From NCBI GenBank assembly GCA_963921195.1, contig OY992536.1, positions 242,084,023-242,148,022 on the forward strand: a stretch of DNA of 64,000 bases, written 5' to 3'. The notes beneath the pieces were generated by a model. It did no database searches. It was not told the origin of the DNA and saw only the letters and a list, made by a program, of their open reading frames with translations. This document shows positions 57,424-64,000 of the stretch, piece by piece. Position 1 is the first letter of the stretch. Every line of letters begins with the position of its first letter. The translations under genes and the position numbers were made by a program. The stretch is from Pegoplata infirma. Its lineage: Eukaryota; Arthropoda; Insecta; Diptera; Anthomyiidae.

Positions 57424-57880
57424 TATAATTAGAGCCCGTGCTCGATCTGTACTTACAGAAAAAATCAAATAAAATTACTGACAAAATATGTCGCCATTAG
57501 GCACGTCTCCGAAACAGAAAATGCAAATTTCTTCATTTGTGTCTGCAATTCCAGATCATGTTGGTAACCCTTGCGTAGTAATGTAAGAGACAAAAAAGTT
57601 GAAAGAAACTATGAAGTGGGGTTAAAATTGCTAGAAATAGAATTGTAGTGTTGGAAACTGTCAAAATTTATTCTGTAGAAATTACTAATATTCACATATA
57701 TAAGAAAACAGTTTTCATTAACAAGACAAACCGAAATTTAAAATCCTACTGATGATAACACTAACTGGGTTGTTTGAAACCGGTATGGGAAATACCAGAA
57801 ATGTCTATAATTTTTAGAAATTCAATTTTTCTTCTGCATTTTTTCAACTTGAACCCTTGTCTCAGAAATATTTTACAAAA
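57424..57880 (+). repeat. delta repeat, copy 2, with hammerhead-like motif
   Basis: Block order: AGAGCCCGTGCTCGATCTGT (57429), GTCGCCATTAGGCACGTCTC (57490), GTAAGAGACAAAAAAGTTGA (57583), TAGAAATTACTAATATTCAC (57675), hammerhead-like motif (57744-57790), TTTTTCTTCTGCATTTTTTC, ACTTGAACCCTTG. Copy 1 has the first block at the other end, as expected if both derive from a tandem or circular template. Confidence 0.72.
57744..57790 (+). ncRNA. Hammerhead-ribozyme-like motif, copy 2 (decayed helix II)
   Basis: TCCTA (57744) and TGGGA (57786-57790) form helix I with one G-U. The core CTGATGA is at 57749-57755. Helix II is reduced to about four pairs (AACA with TGTT). GAA is at 57776-57778 and the self-complementary ACCGGT at 57779-57784, then A in the cleavage position. 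All core bases survive; the weak helix II suggests loss of activity. Confidence 0.5.
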
Positions 57881-58031
57881 TGTATCCTTTAAAACTTTGA
57901 AGTCCTTTTAAAAGGAAACAGGATCACGAAATAAAAAACTGTAAAAGCAGTTTTACTCATTTTATCTCTACTTTCAGTCGTATATAATCCGGTTCATGTT
58001 TAATATTGTCTGTCGAACGGTGTTACAATTT

Positions 58032-58790
58032 AAATTTTTTGAAGTAATCAATTTAATATTCGAGAATATTTTTTTAGTAAAAATCTTCTACGCCACTGCT
58101 ACTTATACTAGCCATAATAAAAATAGATACTGAAGATGATAAATATCTCTCAATAAAATTGCACTAAATAAAAAAAAAAAAACGAACGTTTGTTACAACA
58201 TTCTAAGGTTATCACGTGTATAGTATTTGTATTTGCTGTAAACGAAAAGTAGATCTTACGATTTAACGGTAATAACTTGTTAAGTTGTTCTAGAATTTAT
58301 GTAAACATTATTGCTAGTATTACCTGGGTGTATGACTGTATTCGTTTGTGTGTGCTTGTATGCATGTGTGTGTTTGTTTCTGTAAAGGTCTTAGTTAAGT
58401 ACATATAAGTTTAGCAACATGTAACGTATGAGTACTATGCATTAAATCTATATAAGGTGTTTCACAAAAAACGTTCCGTTAACGAAAAGTTAATAATGTA
58501 CTCTTGTACAGATCACAAATTCAAAATAATTACTCTGTTAAATACTCTGCAAAATGACTGTAATCTCAATTCGATAGATATTTGACAAAGTTATCTGCCA
58601 ACATACAGATTTTAAGAAAATGCCTTTTATTTTTTTGTGACCGAAAAACAAAATTTTATCTGTTATTTTACTTTTAACTTGTAAAATTTAGTTTTAAATA
58701 TTCGTAGCGCTTGTCTAAAATGTTTAATGAAGTTTTTCATTAAATGTATGAAAGTATGCATCGAATAAATGTGGAGTAGCAGTAATAATA
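58032..58790. other. AT-rich DNA without recognised features
   Basis: A short TG-rich stretch (58349-58380) only. Confidence 0.4.
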
Positions 58791-58793
58791 TGG

Positions 58794-58899
58794 TAATACC
58801 ATATTCGCATTCATTTAAACGCCATTTAAATTTGACATTTAAATAGTATGGGAAAAATGAAAAATTAAACTAGTTTAAATGAATACGAATATGGTATTA
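58794..58899. mobile_element. 106-bp palindromic MITE
   Basis: TAATACCATATTCGCATTCA and TGAATACGAATATGGTATTA are inverted ends; the arms are about 27 bp. The next MITE begins directly at its right TA. Confidence 0.75.
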
Positions 58900-59109
58900 C
58901 ACAGAGAAAACAGTTTAATTGTGCCAGACGAATTTAGAGCCAACTGCATGATTAAATTACAACAACCGAATTTTTCGGTTGCGATTACCGAAATTTATTT
59001 GAACCAACAGAAGTTAAATTTTCAAAACAAATTATGGTAATCGCAACCGAAAATTTCGGTTGTTGTTATTAAACTATGCAGCTGGCACAACTAAACTGTT
59101 CTCTCTGTG
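58900..59109. mobile_element. 210-bp MITE, CACAGAG ends, TA flanks
   Basis: CACAGAGAAAACAGTTTAAT and the complement ending CTCTGTG, TA outside both ends (58898-58899, 59110-59111). Long inverted arms include GTGCCAG/CTGGCAC and ACAACCGAA/TTCGGTTGTT. The target TA is the end of the neighbouring MITE, so this one is younger or inserted at that edge. Confidence 0.88.
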
Positions 59110-59141
59110 TAGTAAGAAAAGTACAACCCAAAATTAATATT

Positions 59142-59935
59142 AATGAAAATCATATTTTGAGGATGTTTATTCTGGCTCGAGGTCATTATTTTCTTTACTA
59201 ATTAAAACTATTATATTCTCATAGCATAATTTGGTCATTTTTGCAAAACTTAATCGACACGTGTTTCGGAATTTGTCAGATTCCAGTGTCAAGATTATTT
59301 ATCAAAAATAGAAACGATTTACTACAAAGTAGCAAACGAGTCTAATGACAAATCGTTTGTACACAAACTAAAATATTAATACATATTCGACTTTATCCGC
59401 AATGGGAATTAGAAAGACGAAGAAATTGTACTATACAGTAAGGCAACGATTGTCAATAACCAACAAAAATATTTAAAACAGTTTTACATATGATAGTCCA
59501 TTGGACTACAACAATATGTTATTTGTTGTTGTGAGTGTAATAATGCCATATTAGGGTTATTCATCACTATGGCATTATGTTCGTTATTCTGATTAATTTT
59601 TATTAAAAAATAAAAATTGTTTTATTCGACCTTTAAAATATTATATTTAGACGACAAACGATTTGTCATTAGACTCGTTTGCTACTTTGTGGTAAATCGT
59701 TTCTATTTTTGCTAAATAATCTTGACAATGGAAACACGTGTCGATTAAGTCTAGCAAAAATGACCAACGTAAATAAATTTAAAACAAAACAATATTTTTT
59801 TTGAAAATTATGCTATGAGAATATCATGGTTTTAATTAGTAAAGAAAATAATGACCTCGAATAAACATCCTCAAAATATAATATTTTAAAGGTCGAATAA
59901 AACAATTTTTTTTTTCAATAAAAATTAATTAATTT
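59142..59935. mobile_element. Foldback element with about 230-bp arms
   Basis: GAGGATGTTTATTCTGGCTC (59158) to AACGATTTACTACAAAGTAG pairs with CTACTTTGTGGTAAATCGTT to GAATAAACATCCTC (59873). A second pair, TTGTTTTATTCGACCTTTAA (59617) against TTTAAAGGTCGAATAAAACA (59886), extends outside the first, so the element is internally rearranged. AATCGACACGTGTTTC is conserved in both arms. Confidence 0.78.
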
Positions 59936-59942
59936 TTACTTA

Positions 59943-60542
59943 CAAGGAAGGTCTCCCTGGTGTCACCCGCCGATCTTTATGAAATTGATTTGATTTGGTA
60001 GAAAAATAAAGGGACACGTATGTTTTTTTAACCGGCCCAAATTCATATTTAGGGGGTGAAAATAAGGGGGGAAGAAAGGGTAATTTTTCTGTTTTTTTGC
60101 ATTTATCTCCTATATTATACAAAGAAACCTAGTTATGTGACATACTAAATAATTTCGTGTGCAAAGAATGTGTCCAAACATGTACAATTTTTCGTCATAT
60201 TGAGTAAAATGTAAAAATTTTAGGACATTTTTGTTAATAAGTCGAAAAATGTTTGTTTTATTGACAACTTAACTTTTTTGGTACGTTGTTAGCATCACGA
60301 GACAGGCATTTTAAATACCTTTAATCTGATACCAAATATGCCTATACTAATTTTGAGTAAATATGCGTAAATCGTAAAAAACTGAAAATATCAACTTCCC
60401 CCAGTACAAATCGACCCATCTTAAAAACGAGTTTGGGTCGGTTAAAAAAAAAAAAAAATACGAGTCGAATTAATTTTCATTTTGAACAACATAACCAAAT
60501 TTCATGAAGATCGGAGGGTGACACCAGGGAGACTCTCCTTTT
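59943..60542. mobile_element. nu MITE, copy 2
   Basis: CAAGGAAGGTCTCCCTGGTG and the complement CACCAGGGAGACTCTCCTTT, continuing through TCACCCGCCGATCTT/AAGATCGGAGGGTGA. The internal part differs from copy 1. The frame at 59940-60122 is arm translation. Confidence 0.85.
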
Positions 60543-61030
60543 TAGTCTCTACATAACGAACTTTTTTACATATAAAGGATAAAATGTTCCAGAACTAAAC
60601 AAATTCCATGTGATAAACTTAAATGTCATTAGAGTCGTGGACATTTTTTAACTGAATCTGATACTTTCTTGAATCATTTTCTAAGGAAAAACAAATATCT
60701 CATATATTTTTCATAGAAAAATGTCTCAGAATTCCAGAAATTGTCCTTACAAAATATTTTGAGACTTATTTGACTCTGAATGAAGGAAATTTTTGTATTA
60801 AAAATTATTAATTTTAGGAAATTTTCTGTAGGAAAAATGTCTTAGAGGTTGTAGCTTTTATCGCAAAAATTTTTTCTTAGAAAAACTGTTTCAGCATCTT
60901 TCTACAAAAAATATTTCTCAGGATCGGATAAATTCTCAACACTCAAAATATTTTGTAGGCAAAAACAAATGAAAAACATATTTAAAACAAATGATAAAAT
61001 ATTTGAATATCCTCCTAGTATTTATTACAA
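60543..61030. repeat. AT-rich DNA with diverged 35-bp-satellite-like words
   Basis: 60700-60960 contains ATGTCTCAGAATTCCAGAAA, TTAGAAAAACTGTTTCAGCA and TTTCTCAGGATCGGATAAAT, single diverged units resembling the 33.8-kb satellite. No ordered array. Confidence 0.45.
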
Positions 61031-61034
61031 TAAA

Positions 61035-61525
61035 ACTTAATGATTTCGTAGGTTATTTTTACAAATTTTTTTCATATTTTTAAAATTTTTCTTCATTTTT
61101 GGGGAATCGATCTTGCAATCAACTACATTCTGGCCAGACACTCTACCCATCGTGCCATAGTCAGATGATACAAACATGTTTTTATATTTCTATAATTATT
61201 TTTTTTATTTTTTTTTACAAAAAAATAACACACACAAGTAGTTAAAAACTAATGATATTTCTTTAAAAAATGCCAACAATTAAAAAAAAAAAAAAATAAC
61301 GTACACAAATCATTAAAAATTAAAGAAGAATCATTTATTTTTACTTACAGAACACAAATTAAATGACTTTAAAAATTGAATGCTACTGAAAGTCGTAATT
61401 TTTTATGTCGTTTTATGTTCGAAAAAACTGAACATTACTCAAATAGTTTTTCTTTTAAAAATGACAAAACGTAAAACTGTTTAAATAAACTACAGTTAAT
61501 GACATAATTTTTTAAGTGTACTTAT
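61035..61525 (-). repeat. iota repeat, copy 2, with tRNA-like core
   Basis: The reverse complement matches copy 1 without the kappa insertion. The tRNA-like part (61097-61158) has GGCACGATGGGTAGAGTGTC and ATCGATTCCCC and differs from copy 1 in two of about 60 bases. The ends are AATTATGTCATTAACTG (61500) and CCTACGAAATCATTAA (61037-61052). Confidence 0.75.
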
Positions 61526-62925
61526 GCAAAACTTAAGTTAGGGCTTTATCACCAAACTAAGGGATTTTAAGAGAGCAGCAAAATTAATTCGGGAAAACTG
61601 ATATATTTCATATTTCGGGAATAAATTCAAGAGATCTATATTTAAGAGAGGAAATTCTCTTCCGGAGGTTTTTAAAAAATATTTTAAGAATATAATTTAT
61701 GCAATGCTACATTTAAATTAAGAACCATTTAAATTCTAATCACGGACTCTCTCATATTTTTACGTATAGATATATGTTTGGGTTTAGTAACAAGTTACAT
61801 AAAAATATATCATGAAGACACATGTGGTATGATATGTTTTCTGCTAAAATTGCTCATTTTTGTTGCTGGCTGCTGCTGCATTAACTACTTACAACAAAAA
61901 AGTGTGTGTGCTGATTGCAAGTTAAGTGGACTTTAAAAAGTTACTTAAGTTTAGTAAGGGATAAAACTTTAACAACTTTGATTATAGATTACGTATTAAG
62001 TATTATGCTGTTTTTTGTTGTTATTCTTACCAGCATATAGTAGTAGTTTTTATAGATGCAATGAAAATACTTTAAATTGTAAATTATTATAAAATGTTGA
62101 GGTAAAAATGTTTTAGAAACTTTTGTTGAGGGAAATTAATTAAGATTTTTTTTTGAAAAAAAATTCAAACTCCACTTAATTCTTTGCAAGTTTTTTTAAT
62201 ACTTGCTGTGTTTTTCATTAAGTGGATTTATTTTCTGATTATTCTTATTTTTTGTCTTTAATCTGGCATTTGGGCGGGCTTCGAGATTACGAACTCCACG
62301 CATTAAGCCCACCTCTCCGCAAAATAAACTTATTATGACCGAAGTTGTGTTGGAATTAGTACCCATAGTATGTATAAATGGGTGGAATTAGTACCCATGG
62401 TATAAATAGGTGGAGACAATTTTTAAATTTGAGATTGGGCACATAAGAAAAAACCGGTAACCCTTTTTTTTCCCTCATTCCCATATGCAAGTTTCAGAAC
62501 AATCGGTGGGTGCCTTGTGAAAGACCGCTTAGTTTGAATTAGTACAGGAAAAAATGACCTCGAGCTAGTATAAACCTAGTCAAAACATTTCTAACAGTGC
62601 TGAAAACCCTACGTTACATACATTTTTTTTATTTAATCCTAAAAGTATGCACTCCTTTTTTTACACAAAACATCAAAAATAGTTTTTCTCTGCCTTATCG
62701 TGACAATTGGCCTTAAAAATCAATTCTGTACAAAACCACTACTTTATTTTAGAAAACAAATGCAATTTTTATTTCAAACCAAAAAATCATTTATTGCTTT
62801 CCAATAGCTATATCTCAAAAACCATTAAAAGTTCTAATTCCATTTATAACCACTACAAAAAAGAATTTATACTTCCTTCTAAAACATATTTCGTAAAAAT
62901 CAAAAAATATGTATGTATGAATGTA
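61526..62925. other. AT-rich DNA; nu MITE fragment at 62430-62530
   Basis: CAGAACAATCGGTGGGTGCC (62495) and TTGTGAAAGACC match the right end of nu copy 1; no left end. GGAATTAGTACCCAT is repeated (62352, 62385). The rest is unrecognised. Confidence 0.45.
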
Positions 62926-62929
62926 CCCA

Positions 62930-63160
62930 GTCAGAAAAATACAATCGCAAAAGCGCTGTGAAAGCGCTGTGGACGGTTCTACAAGCGTTCCATATACCAT
63001 CTTCAAAGCGCTTTCAGATGATCCGAATGATAACATCGATCTACGCTAGGTTTAAAGCGTTTTAAAAGCGTTTTAAAAAAGTGCTTTCAGAACGTTTTGT
63101 TTAAAGTCATGAAAGCGCTTTAAAAACCAAAAGTAAAGCACTTATAAAGAGCTTAAATAC
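62930..63160. repeat. Cluster of AAAGCGCTTT-like words
   Basis: At least eight copies of AAAGCGCT, AAAGCGTT or AGTGCTTT-type words within 200 bp, in both orientations (for example CAAAGCGCTTTCAG, TTTAAAGCGTTTTAAAAGCG). It lies just upstream of the transposase-like frame and could be the subterminal repeat region of that transposon, beginning at CCCAGTCAGAAAAATAC (62928). The right end would be outside the window. Confidence 0.6.
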
Positions 63161-63283
63161 AAAAATTAAAGATATTTTCCAGCGATTGAAATAAGAAAAA
63201 ACAGTACTTTAAAGGACTTCATATAAAGCTGATATTTTTTTTATTCGTTAATTGTAGATATTTTTTTTATAAAAGTATTTTAG

Positions 63284-63682
63284 AAAATAAAAAAACAAAA
63301 ATGTATTGATGAAATACTAATAATATTTAGATCTGAAGGCTATACATCACTTCCGAAGTGTTGCAAAACCTTACTTGGAACATCAGGCGTTAGAAGTGAC
63401 AGTAAAATAATGAGGAGTATGGATGACACATTAGGAGTTTTTAAATTTTTCGGAATAAAGGAAACTCTAAATAAAATAATTCATCCCAATAATTTCACTG
63501 AACCAAAAATCGAAATTATTATTCATGTGGATGGCATGGATATATTTAACAAATCAAAAAAAGGTTTTTGGTCAGTAATGGGCAAAGTATTTTCACCATT
63601 TTACATGTCGAAACCATTTCTAATTGCGCTATTTTTTGGAAACTCGAAACCTTTTTCAGCAAATGAGGACATTTTTTTCTAG
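63284..63682 (+). pseudogene. Transposase-domain-like open frame, probably a fragment
   Basis: One frame stays open from 63284 to the stop at 63682; the first ATG is at 63410, so the upstream part is open but has no start. It follows a possible splice acceptor (TATTTTAG, 63276-63283). It reads SEGYTSLPKCCKTLLGT, then KIEIIIHVDGMDIFNKSKK, a GFWSVMGKVF stretch and FLIALFFGNSKPFSANE. The LP..KTLL.T, h.DG...F..S...FW, PF...hF.G..KP order is what I know from a group of insect and cnidarian transposase-domain proteins. Composition is less AT-extreme than its surroundings. It stops abruptly, so it is an exon or a truncated relic. The family name is uncertain. Confidence 0.5.
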
Positions 63683-64000
63683 TAAAAATGATGAAGAAAA
63701 TAATAATGTTAAATAAAAAAAAATCAAAAGGGATAAAAGTTTCGCAAAATGCACTTCAAAACTGCATTTGCATTTAAAATGCACTTTTGAACCACCAACT
63801 TTTTCCATCTTTTTAAATGTAAAAATAGATTAACTACTATCATTTTGCGCTTTATTTCATAAAGATACAATGAGTACTTATAAAATATATAGCTGTTCAA
63901 AGTTACACAGATTTTGCATTTTTTTTGAAAATCGCGAATAAAATCGCGAAATTTTTAAATTCTTTGGATCTGATAAATGATATCTTTAAATGGTTCCATA
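63683..64000. other. AT-rich DNA to the window edge
   Basis: A short +1 continuation after the stop (about 12 codons) was seen, but nothing else is recognisable. Confidence 0.4.

Larger units (their letters stand above)
56218..58030. mobile_element. theta foldback element, copy 2, with three insertions
   Basis: The left part (CCGTCCGATAAAAATG, AACACGAACTGGATAATATA, GTGATCCTGTTTCCTTTTAA) is inverted at the right (TTAAAAGGAAACAGGATCAC, ATAATCCGGTTCATGTTTAA, GTCGAACGGTGTTACA). The central part holds a MITE (56402-56686), epsilon copy 4 and delta copy 2. Ends correspond to the ACACCGTCCGACA of copy 1, the left one decayed. Confidence 0.72.

Overview
This is a gene-poor, very AT-rich eukaryotic window whose repeat content points to a higher fly (Diptera, probably Calyptratae: blow fly, house fly or stable fly type). 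The host attribution is an inference. It rests on one Beat-family immunoglobulin exon with consensus splice sites, on many (TA)n plus (GTCY)n elements of the mini-me/DINE-1 type known from Diptera, and on dense small inverted-repeat transposons. Nothing prokaryotic is present (no operons, CRISPR or rRNA).

Coding content. The only host coding sequence I can defend is a 134-bp internal exon at 25962-26095 (+), encoding part of the second Ig-like region of a Beaten-path (Beat) family protein. No further exon of the gene is recognisable, so the window is mostly two introns of at least 25.9 kb upstream and 37.9 kb downstream. A second coding relic at 63284-63682 (+) looks like part of a transposon-encoded transposase-domain protein. 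Almost every other open frame is a by-product of tandem repeats or AT-rich non-coding DNA.

Layout. 1-1590: 174-bp satellite. 1.9-5.2 kb: purine-rich repeat R1, then a tRNA-like-bearing repeat (iota) split by a 1.7-kb inverted-repeat element. 5.8-15 kb: nested Helentron-like (GTCY) elements and a 1-kb palindrome. 16-18.6 kb: inverted-repeat complex holding R1 and a 271-bp hairpin MITE. 19.9-22.7 kb: GTCY element, nested MITEs and a repeat carrying a hammerhead-ribozyme-like motif. 23.2-25.7 kb: 2.5-kb foldback element with a nested hAT MITE that has perfect 8-bp target duplications. 26-33.4 kb: MITEs, a GTCY element and a tRNA-derived SINE with a perfect 14-bp target duplication. 33.8-35.1 kb: homogeneous 35-bp satellite. 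35.5-43.7 kb: GTCY elements, one split by three foldback elements made of 20/21-bp minisatellites (one a near-perfect 1-kb palindrome) and two MITEs. 44.7-57.9 kb: hAT MITE, third R1 copy with nested insertions, more GTCY elements and a second hammerhead-bearing repeat. 58.8-63.7 kb: small palindromic MITEs, a second tRNA-like repeat copy and the transposase relic.

How it fits together: insertions into insertions record a layered history (for example GTCY element > foldback elements; MITE > GTCY element and SINE; R1 > MITEs and two GTCY elements). The most interesting items are the two hammerhead-like motifs in circularly permuted repeats, the TA-flanked minisatellite foldback elements, the dyad-built 35-bp satellite, and a 60-bp tRNA-like core better conserved than its flanks. 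Greek-letter and R1 family names are mine, for cross-reference only. Family boundaries were read by eye and can be off by some bases.
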